Origin: Cyclaneusma minus
Taxonomy: Eukaryota; Ascomycota; Leotiomycetes; Marthamycetales; Marthamycetaceae
Direction of reading: 5' to 3'
DNA length: 64,000 nt
NCBI GenBank assembly: GCA_037179335.1
Contig: JAKZHN010000014.1
Span: forward strand, 744,001 to 808,000
In this document: piece by piece, positions 10,451 through 21,127 of the stretch
Numbering within the stretch: position 1 is the stretch's first letter
Layout: the number at the start of each line of letters is the position of its first letter
Translations under genes and position numbers: made by a program
Notes under the pieces: generated by a model
Told to the model about the DNA's origin: nothing
The model's database searches: none
Seen by the model: the letters and a program-made list of their open reading frames with translations, nothing else

Positions 10451-11923
10451 TTAAGACATCTGCACAGCCGGGTATAAACGTGGCATTCCGAGAATGGAGT
10501 TGCGGGGCGGCGCGAAACGCCGGCCATTCGGTCTATTCACCACTCTTCCCGGCAATGGGAATTCACGCCTTAAAAACCGAAACATGAGAAGAACTTGGCG
10601 CAGCAACGCCCTGATAGCGAGTCTTTGTCCTGCCGTCATAGGCGTAGCGGGCGGCCGAGGGGGAGTAACCTGAATTCGTAGCACGGGGATGACCTCGAAT
10701 TCGATCCTCGTCAAGGTGAGCTGCAATGCCAATAGCCATGTCGAGCGAATCGGCCGATTATATCGCATCGGTGCATTGACATGAGGCGGCCATCTCACCT
10801 CCCCCCGAAGGTTTTGGGGAAAAGGTCCGGGCCATTGCTCCTCGAGGATGTTTATTAACGACATTACACGAGCAAAGATATTATCAAGCCAGTGTCTGCC
10901 AGCCCGGGTTCTCGGGTTGGGATAAACAATTGTCGTGTCTGCGAGACCGTTTTGTGCTACTGGTGGGGCGTAGACGGCAGTTAGCGCTTGGAGTAGAAGA
11001 TCCTTGCGCGTATCCAGCTGTTGCGGACCACGTCCTAAAAAGGGCCCAGCATTTGAGAGCCCAAAAGCCCTTTCACCCCAATCGCTAGTCAATATGTTAG
11101 CAACATTCATGCGACCAAGTATGGACTTCACTGAAATCCGTAAAATTGGGATTTGTGTTTCTCTCAGAACATCCGAAAGGACTGTGGGCATGGAAAGAGA
11201 GCTAGCGAGGATGGAGGGTGACGTTTTAACGTACTCTGATGGGGAATTAGGAGGCCTGGGAACTCTTTGGACAACACGTTCGGGCCCCCCGGGTTTGGGA
11301 ACGGACGTCAGGGGGTTTGTCTTATAAGCAGTAGGATCTCCGCTGCGAAGATGGTGGGGCGCTGTCGTACGCGTGTGAGGGACTCCGTAAGGTGGTAGTA
11401 AGGAGGCCACAAAGTTTTCAAGCATGTCTTGGAAGCGGGCGTGGTTTTGGTGCTGTTGCAGATCTGCTATGTAGTCGATTCTGGTCCGGGTGTTATCCAG
11501 CTGCGTACCCGGATCCTTACGAGCACGAAGGTGTGTGGGCAATAAGACAAGCTGGTTGTTAAAATGCAAAACATATTCAGCATATGTTCCCTACAAAGAG
11601 TTGTTAGCCATCTGGCTTTTTTTTTTGAGAGCCAAGGGCGAAGGACCCTTGGAATATGCTCTAGACGTGTCTATTATGTATAAGGTGTTACATGTGACTA
11701 CTACTAGTATATTGAACTTGAAGCTTACTTGGCCATTGACCTTGTGGTGAGTAGAGAATCTTCCGACTACGATAGGTCTCTCCTCCACCACCTGACGATA
11801 AGCGGCATTGTTCTGGTCGGTATGGGATTCAAGGTATCCCACAAAGACACCGAGGTGAAGAGCACGACACCGCACATCTCAGTAATCTTGGCTAAGATTG
11901 AAATTGAGCTGCGGCTGGGCCAT
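10451..11923 (-). CDS. Hypothetical protein, two exons, early in-frame TGA
   Basis: Exon 2 (11590-10451, 379 codons plus TAA) is a long uninterrupted frame. A clean intron (11728-11591, GTAAGC..TTTGTAG) joins it in phase to exon 1, giving KVNGQ-GTYAEYVLHFNNQ. Exon 1 would start at ATG 11923 (MAQPQLNFNLSQDY), but codon 15 is TGA (11881-11879), after which the same frame continues (DVRCRALHLGVFVGYLESH). Either this is a one-stop pseudogene, or translation starts elsewhere. If the stop is ignored the protein would be about 444 residues, with a Pro-rich middle and a basic, Leu/Arg-rich C-terminal third. I do not recognise the family and see no signal peptide or clear membrane segment. Confidence 0.5.
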
Positions 11924-14275
11924 TTTGTGGCAAACGGTTGAGCCGGGAAATAGCAGGTGATATCAAGTATAAATGAAAGATGTCAAAGCCAAAGGCAGCA
12001 GACGGATAGCGAGTACACCAGTCGAAATCATTCATGGGCAAATGTTCAGATGATTCACTATTATAGCTGGACAACAAAGACGTCAAGAGGAGCCAGTTTC
12101 TTTCATTCGCTGTCGCCGATCATTGAACTCGAGGACAGGCATCCGGCAGACAAAGGAAATTGTCATCAGCGCCATGCCTTGTGCTTGACAATAGTACGCC
12201 TAGAACCTCGGGATATCTTTTCTCCAACTCGAAATGGAATAGTCATCACGTGACACGTTCAGACAAAACAAAGTCAAAAGTAAATGAAGTGGTGGATCGC
12301 GCGAAATCTTCAAGAGCAAGAGGGATCTAGCTAAAAAGAATGGCCTAGCTAATGCTACGTCCGATCCAGAGCATCAACACGAATGATCTAAATGAACTCG
12401 GCTGGTGCCAATGAGTCCTTTCTCCCACTTCGAGTTCATCAAAAGATAGTTCCCAGCGGGATCAAGCATCCAGAAGGGATTTTCGACTCTTTCGGTAGGT
12501 TGGATGTGAAACGGTTGACATCCTTCTCGTCTGCACCCAGGCGTTGAACGGTCAGCTCGACTGCCATTCTTTGTCTGAATCCTACCAAACCATTCTCCCA
12601 TCTACTCGACTCAAAAAAAAAACGATAGTTCTTCTAGCTCCAGCTTCAACAACTTCCAGTTCTTGAGTAAAAACAGATGAAAGATTACCAGGACCGTGGC
12701 AGCGGACTTGGCGGGATGGCCGAGCGCCGGGACAAGCATAGTAACCTCGTGGCTGAACTGGACGGTGGGCGTGTTCAGAAATCTGTTGAATGACTCCGGT
12801 TTGTTTGATGCAGACTTGGGCAACAGATAGAGGCACGGAACACAAACCAGACGTCCACTTTGATCATTGTCACACGTTAATTTCGGGAAGAGAGTGCAGA
12901 CTCTTTTCTTCTCACTGTACTAAGCTCCTCGACTTTGGGGTTGCAGAAGACCCAAGGAACTTGGGCGGGCCGTAAGGAAAGCTGCCATCAGGATAGCTTC
13001 CCTGGGCTTGGCTGTCAAAACCTACAAGTTCTGGAGTTGTTTGGTAGACGACTGGCTGGGTAGACAAACGGACTTACAATTTGCCCTAGGGTTTGCCGGT
13101 TTGCCAATTAATCATGCTACACTCCATGTCTGAGCCAGAATCGGAATCGACTCTTGTGCTTGATTTTTGGAGCTTCTCTGGATTGCAGATTGCTCTATTT
13201 GCCTCAAAAGTCGACGACCTATCTGGTGGGGTCCTTGTAGTCGGCGCACTCGGCACGAGTGTGGAAGCTGCAGACAAGCCTAAGAATTGTTCTGGTAGCA
13301 GTTTTACAGATTGGAAAATAACAGTCTGGAGCATGATTTGGCAAACCGCAAGATCGAATAGGTGTTTTCTATTTCCAAACGAATTTGCCGCTTGCTCGAA
13401 CTCACGAGCAGTGGGGTGCCATTTTTCAGTCCCACTATTAGTATCCAGCTGATCTTCCTAATCTTAATGTAAATTGTCCATTATCAAGTGACTTGTTGCC
13501 AAGTATGCCTGAACACAGGTGATCAGGGATTGCGCAAAATGCGCTCCTAACGACCATCGGAGCTTCAGTAAGGGGGCTGATAATTCAAGAGAAAATGGTT
13601 TCATCTGTTGACGTGTCCTTGATGGGGTCCTAGCCCTTGGTCTTTACAAAGAAGTGCGCAAAGTGATGTGCCCCTTCATCCAGGAAGCTATAATGACCAT
13701 CTTCAATTCGAGTCACATGATAGAGCTCAAGTGCTGCAATAACGGCATCATCGAACATACCTAGCCACGACATTCTATCATCTGACAGAATGGCTTTAGA
13801 CTTTGACATCAACACTCCAGGAGAAAAGAAACAGAAAGAAAGAAAAAACAGTCTACTGTCTACCCAGCTTCAATCCTCAATGACTTGGGAAAGCGAGCGT
13901 TGAGAGAGTTCCAAAGACCTCAGCCGCCGATGAATAAGGAGACGACACGTTGTGATAGGCTTTCAGCGAGAGGGCCCAAGTACGAGGAGGTTGAGATATC
14001 GGAGCGGTCCTGGGGTGGGTTGGAGACACGAGACTTGAAGACAGCTGTTTTGCCTTGAGCAAGACGGGTCGGCCCATGGCGGCGGAGAAAGACGAGCTCA
14101 ACTTACTCCATCTTATTGACCGCTTGGCCACCTATCGCCTTCACTGCTTGATTGATCGTCATTCATCCCGATCTCAAGACATTGCTGAGACAGTATCGGC
14201 GAGGACTGAAGACTGACTTCGCCGGGCTGTATCCCGGAGGCAGCTCTGGACATGGAGAAACCAATGGCCGCCGGA
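11924..14275. other. Gene-poor stretch with weak coding traces
   Basis: Two minus-strand frames look faintly coding: 12601-12374 (ends in ENPFWMLDPAGNYLLMNSK) and 13815-13630 (61 codons: FDDAVIAALELYHV, DEGAHHFAHFF). Neither links to a neighbour by a convincing splice site, so I treat them as possible relics. Nothing else is supported. Confidence 0.3.
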
Positions 14276-14780
14276 GATGGAGAAACTGTTGGCCCGCATT
14301 TTGGCGCCTTTGTTTATCTCCTCATACCCCAAGGCATCCTTCGCGTGACCTCCTTTTCCGCGCCGCCACCATATTGCCCAGGACCACCACCACCACGACA
14401 ACAACAACAACACGCTATCACGCCCTCAATGGATAAACTGTTGACGTGCCATCCGGCTCCTTTTTTTATCTGTCTCATATCTCAAGACCTCTTTCCCCCC
14501 CCTTTCCGCGCCCACCACCGCATTGCCTATCCACAACAAGAGCGAAAACAACAACAACAACACGGTACCACAGCACAAGATCGCTGCCTTCTGAGATGGA
14601 ATAACTACCGGCCGCCCCTTCGGCCCCTTTCTTTGTTTATAGCTGCCCCATATTCCAAGGCCTCCACCTTCGCGAGAACCCCTTTCCCGCGCCCACCACC
14701 AGAACCCCTTTTCCGCGTCCACCACCATAGCAACCATCCACAACACGACGACGACGACAACAAAAACGCGAGAACTCGCT
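14276..14780. repeat. Three imperfect tandem repeats (about 150-190 bp each)
   Basis: Units begin near 14276, 14429 and 14595. Each opens with a GATGGA/ATGGATAAACTG-like word, continues through a CCTTTGTTTAT-like tract, a CATA..CAAGGC word and a CCTTTTCCGCGCCCACCACC-like segment, and ends in CAACAACAACACG-type triplets. The copies differ by many substitutions and small indels. They lie just upstream of the acidic-repeat protein gene and may form part of its promoter region. Confidence 0.65.
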
Positions 14781-14976
14781 GCTGCCTGTTCAGACCGTGA
14801 TTCGCGATGGCACTGCTGCCTAGATATCTTATTATATATACCCTCCCATCCTCCCACCTCTTTTCCTTCTCCAGACAACAACCAGCAAGCGAAGCTACGG
14901 CATTTTTCATCCACGACTTGGAAACTCTCCGTTACCTTTGGTTTTTCGACATTGTTGAATTTTATTTACATACGCC

Positions 14977-16070
14977 ATGCCCCCCCGTCTGCCAGAGCGC
15001 GAGGAAGGCCAGCGTACTTTCACGCTTGTGCCTGCCCCTCAATCTTTTGGCCAGCTAGGTGCTGCCGGTCCCGGATCTGCTCCGAGAGTTGTTTCACGAC
15101 AAACCTCGAAGCAGGTCAAGGCCGCCTACGCTGAGCGGACGCGGGTCGAACCCGAGCCTTGGCTGCCCAGGGACCAGTGGCTAGCCAAGAAGGCTGCAGA
15201 GCGGGCTGCAGAGAAGAAGCTCGATGAGGAGTGGGCTAGAGAGCGTGCTCGGGAGAAGAATCGCGACAAGAGACAGAAGGACAAGGCCAAGGAAGCTGAG
15301 GTTCTCGCAGCCAAGCGCAAGCGCGGCGAGCCTACGGGCAAGAGACCTCCTCCGAGCCAGAATCTGATCTCCGGGTTTCTGATCACGAATGCGCATCTCA
15401 AGAGGGGCCGCGACGGGGATGTGGAAGATGAGCGGCCCTTTAAGAGGCCCAATGTCGAGCGAGATGGGTCGGCTCGGATGCACGAGACCTTTGTAAGTGT
15501 TCCTGAATCCACTGACTCTGGCGCCATGAGCTAACCATTCAACAGATGGAAGCCCGTCAGGGTGGACAAGTCTCGACATCCAGGACTGGCGACAAGGCTC
15601 CTGAGGTAGCTGGGACTAGTTTTTCCAACGCGGTCGTGATCGATGACGACGAAGATGACTATGGTGACTTCGGTCACCTAGTGGACTTTCCATTGACTCA
15701 GGCCGTGTTGCAGTCCAGTAGTAAACCCTCGTTGCTGCCGGTCCAGGGTCCTGCAACCCCCGTTGCAGGTCGCCGCCCATCACCATCACATACGGCTCCT
15801 GTGGTTTCCAAGGGGGTATTAGAGACAGATGATTCGTTGTTTGATCTCGACGACTTCCCTCGCGATTCACAGGTCGCCAAGACTCTGAGTCCTCCTGCAG
15901 CATTCACACGACGGGTCGTTGAAGATCCATTCTTCGATCCCGATGAATTGCCCAGCGACTCAGAGGTCCTGCGGGAATTGGGGAGTGACCCCGTCACCCC
16001 AATTACCAAAACGCAGACGTTTGACTGGAATGATCTTCCGTCAGACTCCGAGGTGGCGGGGGAACTCTAA
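14977..16070 (+). CDS. Probable nuclear protein with charged helix and C-terminal acidic repeats
   Basis: Exon 1 (14977-15492) and exon 2 (15546-16070) join in phase across a 53-bp intron (GTAAGT..CTAAC..CAACAG) to give 346 residues. Residues about 58-120 are rich in Ala, Lys, Glu and Arg and likely form a long helix. Basic clusters (KRKRGEPTGKRPPP near 112; FKRPN near 154) look like nuclear localisation signals. The C-terminal part carries a 16-residue motif three times: FDLDDFPRDSQVAKTL (271-286), FDPDELPSDSEVLREL (302-317) and FDWNDLPSDSEVAGEL (331-346). The last copy ends exactly at the stop. A weaker fourth copy (DFPLTQAVL) lies near 219. Repeated acidic-hydrophobic motifs of this kind often bind a partner protein; the partner is unknown and no known family is recognised. 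Confidence 0.8.
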
Positions 16071-16406
16071 GCCTCGGGCCCGGACTAGGCTGTCTTTGCT
16101 TGCAGTACGTCTGGGGTGGGAGTGTCCGAAGGGGAAATGCAGTCGGCAGATGACCATCACTATGTCGTGTCAGAACGTAACATGTACCGACCGCTGGTGC
16201 TCTGGCTCTGTTGATTCGAATTTCGGGCATTTCCACCTCCAGCAATGAGAACAGCCTCTACGTGGCGCTGGAGATTAGTACTGCGTGCATCTGAGAAGGT
16301 GTGCGTGGGAAGCTAATAGTTCTCAAGGATCAAGTGATCTAGTGGTTTGCATGATCTTGATTTGATACTCATGGTTTCGGACCTCCACTCAGGAGAGACC
16401 AAAGGG
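16071..16406. other. Convergent intergenic space
   Basis: This lies between the ends of two convergent genes and must contain both 3' ends. No further gene is visible. Confidence 0.4.
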
Positions 16407-17927
16407 CTAGGCTTTCGTGCCACGAGCCATGAACACGTACCTTGTCATCATCACCCTTCCGTCTTTCGTCTTTGTATGTCCTTCGCCCTGAGCATGTCCA
16501 TGACCATGTTCCTCACCATTCTTCTGCACACTCTCCTCATTTGCCAGTTTCTTCTCTTCCCCGTGGCTGTGTCCATGATCATGGTCATCCGCATGGCCAT
16601 GTCCATGTCCATGTCCATGAGCATGCCCATCCCCAGCCTTCACAAAGCTAATCGCCTTCCTCATCACCTCAAAACTAAAGTCCTTCCCCGCTCCCGCCTT
16701 CTCAAAAATCTCCTTGATCCTCTCTTCACTGAATCCATGATGTGCAATAGTCTTGATCGCCTTATCATCCCCCTTCCACGGATCATGCGGACAGAAATCC
16801 AGAATCAGGAGCGTACCGCCAGGCTTGAGACGTTCAGTGAGACGCTTAGCAGCCAAGCCAGGATCTTCAAAGTGATGGAAGCCGAGATTCACGGCTGCGA
16901 GGTCGAACTCAAAGAACTCGGGGTTGTTGAGGGATGGAGATGGCGTGGAGGTGGAGATGAGATCGCCTTCGACGGCGTGCATTTCGGAGGATGAAAGTCC
17001 TCTGGGGTGGGGTTAGCGACTGCCATCAAGTTTTTTTTCCTCGAAACTATGCATTGGAAGCAAATCACTGCCAGGAAATGCTCTGGCTGTGGGACGGTTT
17101 TGGATGATGTGGGTTCAAGTGAAGTGGGAGTACAACTCACTGATTGGATGCCACAGTGTTGTAGGCCTCGACCATATTGGGAGAGAGGTCTATTCCCACA
17201 GCCTGTGTCACGTATGGTGCCAATGCCTGTCAAGTATGAGTATGTATCAAGAGCTTGGAAGTGTTCAAGACGGTAGATGATTGATATGGGACATCGAGAG
17301 AACGATGAATATCAAGATGCCAATTCCCAAGGCCCAAGAATTTGAAAGAAAAAGAGTTGGTGAAGTTGCGAAGAGGGACGAAGAACAATTCCGCGAGATC
17401 ATGAACTTGAAGAGCAAGCCAAAACATAAAAGTCCCAAAGGGCAAATTGAACACAATCATGAGGCACAGAGACTTGAAACACATACCCTAGACATCAAGC
17501 CCGTCCCGCAAGCATAGTCCAGCATCCTCACAATCTTTTCCTCGCCCTTCTTCACACCCTTCACTCCTCCCTCAGCCGACCCATGCTCCTCATCTTCTTC
17601 CTCGTCATCAGAGTCATCAGACAAGAACTCAACACCAATCCAGTCCTTCCTGGCACGGATCTCTTTAATCAGCTGTTCCTGGGTAGACTGGAAGCGTGAG
17701 TTGTAGCTTGCTGCTTGTTCACTAAGTGGTGTTCTGTCAGTGATGTGTTCGGCGTTGGGAATCTGAAGATCCAGGTGCAATGATCAGGGGAACGAGAACA
17801 AAGGGACTGTTTTCCTCTCAGCAGGCCTCAACCTCAAATAGTGAAGAATGCCACTCTGAAATCACAAGATTGACACTCACTCCCAATGCTTCCGATTCGT
17901 CTCCGTAAAACCAGCGTTGTCAGCCAT
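16407..17927 (-). CDS. SAM-dependent methyltransferase with His-rich tail
   Basis: Four exons on the minus strand (17927-17881, 17721-17487, 17226-17141, 17001-16407) give 320 residues; all joins keep frame. The start MADNAGFTETNRKHWD and a Tyr-Asn-Ser-Arg-Phe segment at 22-26 resemble fungal UbiE-like methyltransferases. Motif I (LDYACGTGLMSR, 83-94) binds SAM, the acidic loop is VGIDLS (104-109), and a later core strand is GGTLLILDFCPHD (184-196). An acidic insertion (DDSDDEEEDEEHG, 51-63) precedes motif I. Residues 249-298 hold 14 His in HGHG-type runs, which could bind Zn, Ni or Cu; this is inferred from composition. Introns of 139-260 bp are long for this window. The substrate is unknown; cytosolic because no targeting signal is seen. 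Confidence 0.85.
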
Positions 17928-19282
17928 CACGAGTTCTCGCGGCACGAAATGAGATGTGGTCGGGGAAAGTAAAGACCCGGATGAGAGGAAGATTGAAGAT
18001 AGAAGATCAGAACGCCGGGAGCTCTCTCTTCAGCGCAATATATAGATCTCTATCTGAGCAATCCCCTAACTCTATGATCGACCTTGAGCCTTGTCCAGGC
18101 AAGAGATGTCAGAAAAAAGCTCCGGAAAGTCTCCGGAAAGTCTCCGGAAAGTCTCCGGCTTCAAGAAAAAGGCCGGAAAGTCTCCGAGCTGGAGAGATGC
18201 CTTGCAAGACTAAGGTAGAGTTAATGGCGCTCTTTTCAAGCCTTTAAGCAAAGAATTTCATACAAATGAAAGCGTGTTGTTGTATCAACTGAACCTGGTC
18301 AAGTCACAGCGCGCCTCCACATCCGCTTCCCAAAAGAGCAACATTAGCCGCTTAGCTCAGCGCTGGTCTGTGCGCCTGTCCGCGTCTAAAGTTGCCCCAC
18401 CCACTTCCTGAAAGATCTTCGAAGATCAACGTCACAACGTGCTGATATGTGTCTCGTCACCTCGTGCCAGACGCCCTGTAGGGCTGAGGCTGAGACATAG
18501 GGTTCCCGAACACGAGGGAAGACTCAAAGATACACAACGGTACGTACCCCAAACGTCTTTCTGGATCGTTCAGCCGCCACGGAGAATTTGCGACTTCCGG
18601 ATTCCGATCACCTCGGTGAAGAAACGATGGCTGCCCCTGAGGATTAGTGATCCCATCATCCTATGTTCCAGCACCATATTCCTACCGGGTCTTTCCACGT
18701 GGTGATATACCATGGTATTGTCACGATCTTGAGGCTGAAGGTGAGACAAACACGATTGCAGGTCGAGGGCAGGAGACTGAGACTGAGAGAGAGAGCCGTT
18801 GCAACGGCAGCTATGTTCTCGCCCAAAAAGGGCTTATTCTTGAATTTCTCCGTATTCACTCTTCTACCTTGGACTTTTTCCTAACATATCATAGTTATTT
18901 ACTACTTACAGACTGTGGCACGAGTGATGATGCTCTCATGGGAATCTATGGCGGGCCGAGCCGCTTGGTGACGTTCATGAATCCAAGTGCTACTGCGTGT
19001 TGATACCCATTTGTGTTGACGCCGAAGACGAAGAGGTCGCTAGTAGCTGATCTGGACTGCTCTTCACAGTCGAATGTCAGACTGCTTAGGGGAATCATCT
19101 CTGATTCTCGGAACAGCGAACGTCATGCAGTAGTTACTGTTAGACGATCCGAGGATGTTTCTTGGTGGAGATTGGTGAGCACCAAGTACTTTCCCCTCTC
19201 TATGTGCACTTGTTCTCTATCAGTTGTCTCTATTTGATACTTTCGTCTTTCTCTATGTCCTTGCTTTCAGCAAGCCGTCGCC
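17928..19282. other. Intergenic stretch between the methyltransferase and GMC genes
   Basis: This divergent region should hold both promoters. A minisatellite at 18121 is listed separately. Short open frames such as 18647-19003 have no recognisable features. Confidence 0.4.
18121..18186. repeat. Short minisatellite built on CTCCGGAAAGT
   Basis: An 11-bp unit (TCCGGAAAGTC) is repeated three times in a row from 18121, then recurs once after a gap (GGCCGGAAAGTCTCCG near 18171). It lies about 190 bp upstream of the methyltransferase start, within its probable promoter. Confidence 0.8.
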
Positions 19283-21127
19283 ATGTATTCTGCTTTTGTC
19301 TTCGACTTGATGTTCCTGAGTCTAGTAGCGGGCAGCAGCTTCTACCCCGGCGCTGGGAATCATTTTGGAATCCCCAATCAGAATGCAACATATGACTATG
19401 TCATCGTGGGAGGAGGAACAGCTGGCCTGGCCGTAGCAATGAGACTTGCCGAGGACGGCTGCTATACAGTAGCCGTTGTCGAAGCCGGCGGCTTCTATCA
19501 AATCGAATCTGGCAACCAAAGCGTCGTCCCCGCCTACAACCCGCGCTTCTCGTCTCTCTACGACCCCACCGCCTTTCCAGCCACCGACTGGGGCTTTGTC
19601 ACAACTCCTCAGACATATGCCAACAACCGGTCTCTCCACTACGCTCGCGGCAAAACACTAGGTGGTTCCTCCGCCCTCAACGCAAACATCTACAACCGCG
19701 GAACCCGCGGCTCCTACCAAGCATGGGCAGATCACGTAGGCGACTCCTCCTATGAGTTCGACAACTGGCTTCCATTCTTCGCCAAAGGAACAACCTACAA
19801 TTTCGCCAACACTACGCTCCGAGCCGCAAATGCATCCGTTCCCACCCCCGTCAACCTGACATCAGACTATAGTGATGGACCTGTGCAAATTTCCTACAGC
19901 AACTACGCGCTCCCCTTTACCAGCTGGGCCAACCTCGCATTCCGCGCCTTTGGCTTCGGCAACATAAGCTCATTCAGCGATGGTGCTCTCCTTGGGGCAC
20001 AATACGCCCCCTCTATACTCAAACCAGATACCAACCAGCGCGAAACATCTTCATCATCATACCTCAAAGCAGCATTCGACTCCGGCCTGGACAACCTAAA
20101 AGTCTACACCCACACGCTCGCCATGCGCATCCTCTTCTCCCCAAACCTCACCGCCACCTCCGTCGAAGTACGAACCGGCACACGCAACTACTTCCTCACC
20201 GCAAAGAAAGAAATCATCCTCTCCGCCGGCGCGATCCAATCCCCGCAGCTCCTCATGGTCTCCGGCATCGGCCCCTCCGCCACCCTCGCCTCTCACAACA
20301 TAACCGTATTAGCAGACCGTCCCGGCGTAGGCCAGTATCTCTGGGACCATGTCGACATCGAAGCAACGTGGAAAGTAGGCGTCGACGGTTTCAACACACT
20401 CAACAACGTTACCTACGCCTCCCTCCAAGCCGCCCTCTTCGCTGCCTCCTCAAACGGCACACCATCCTCCTCAATCTACGGTTCTTACGGGGCTGACTAT
20501 ATAGCATGGGAGAAACTACCTGAAGCTTACCGCGCCAACCTCTCTGACAGCGCGTTACAAGACCTAGCAACTTTTGCGAGCGATTGGCCGGAAGTGGAAT
20601 ATGAGATTGGGTCTATTTATCAGAGTATGGAAGAGGGTGATTATAACGGTTACGGCACATTCGTAATCGTACCCGTTTCGCCCCTATCCCGCGGTACCGT
20701 CACTTTACAAACCGCTTCGATGCTCGACCCACCCATCATTGATCCTGCGTATCTGTCTGCAGAAACGGATCGCGAAGTCGCACTACAAGCACTGAAGCGC
20801 GGACGTGATATCTTGAGTTCAGAAGCAATGCAACCGATTCTTATAGGCACGGAAACGGCTCCTGGAAAGGAGGTGCAAACGGACGATGAACTGAACGAGT
20901 ACATTCGAGAAAATCTATTCATGAACTGGCATGCGGCTTGTACTTGTCGGATGGGGAAGGTTAATGATACGATGGCGGTGGTGGATAGTAAAGCGAGAGT
21001 CATTGGGGTACAGAACTTGAGAATCGTGGATGCTTCAGCGTTCGCACTTTTGCCTCCTGGCCATCCGACCTCCACGGTGTATGGGCTGGCGGAGAAGATT
21101 AGTGCGGATATCATTGCTGCGAGATAA
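19283..21127 (+). CDS. Secreted GMC family FAD-dependent oxidoreductase
   Basis: A single exon of 614 codons. Residues 1-18 form a hydrophobic signal peptide, and several N-x-S/T sites follow, so it is probably secreted and glycosylated. The FAD-binding motif is VIVGGGTAGL (40-49). GMC signature 1 is ARGKTLGGSSALN (121-133) and signature 2 is GAIQSPQLLMVSGIG (316-330). The catalytic His is H550 in NWHAAC and its partner is H594 in PPGHPTST. The length fits glucose oxidase, aryl-alcohol oxidase and choline dehydrogenase-like members. Such enzymes oxidise an alcohol or sugar and may release hydrogen peroxide; the substrate cannot be told here. Third codon positions are mostly C in the first two thirds and shift towards G/T after about 20570. 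Confidence 0.95.
   Translation: MYSAFVFDLMFLSLVAGSSFYPGAGNHFGIPNQNATYDYVIVGGGTAGLAVAMRLAEDGCYTVAVVEAGGFYQIESGNQSVVPAYNPRFSSLYDPTAFPATDWGFVTTPQTYANNRSLHYARGKTLGGSSALNANIYNRGTRGSYQAWADHVGDSSYEFDNWLPFFAKGTTYNFANTTLRAANASVPTPVNLTSDYSDGPVQISYSNYALPFTSWANLAFRAFGFGNISSFSDGALLGAQYAPSILKPDTNQRETSSSSYLKAAFDSGLDNLKVYTHTLAMRILFSPNLTATSVEVRTGTRNYFLTAKKEIILSAGAIQSPQLLMVSGIGPSATLASHNITVLADRPGVGQYLWDHVDIEATWKVGVDGFNTLNNVTYASLQAALFAASSNGTPSSSIYGSYGADYIAWEKLPEAYRANLSDSALQDLATFASDWPEVEYEIGSIYQSMEEGDYNGYGTFVIVPVSPLSRGTVTLQTASMLDPPIIDPAYLSAETDREVALQALKRGRDILSSEAMQPILIGTETAPGKEVQTDDELNEYIRENLFMNWHAACTCRMGKVNDTMAVVDSKARVIGVQNLRIVDASAFALLPPGHPTSTVYGLAEKISADIIAAR

Noticed and set aside
12702..12740. GGCGGGATGGCCGAGCG, similar to the 5' end of Leu or Ser tRNA genes
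   Set aside because: No anticodon stem, T arm or box B follows.
14426..14914. 162-codon open frame on the minus strand
   Set aside because: It is the complement of the tandem repeats, rich in Gly/Val/Arg runs from simple sequence, with no gene structure.
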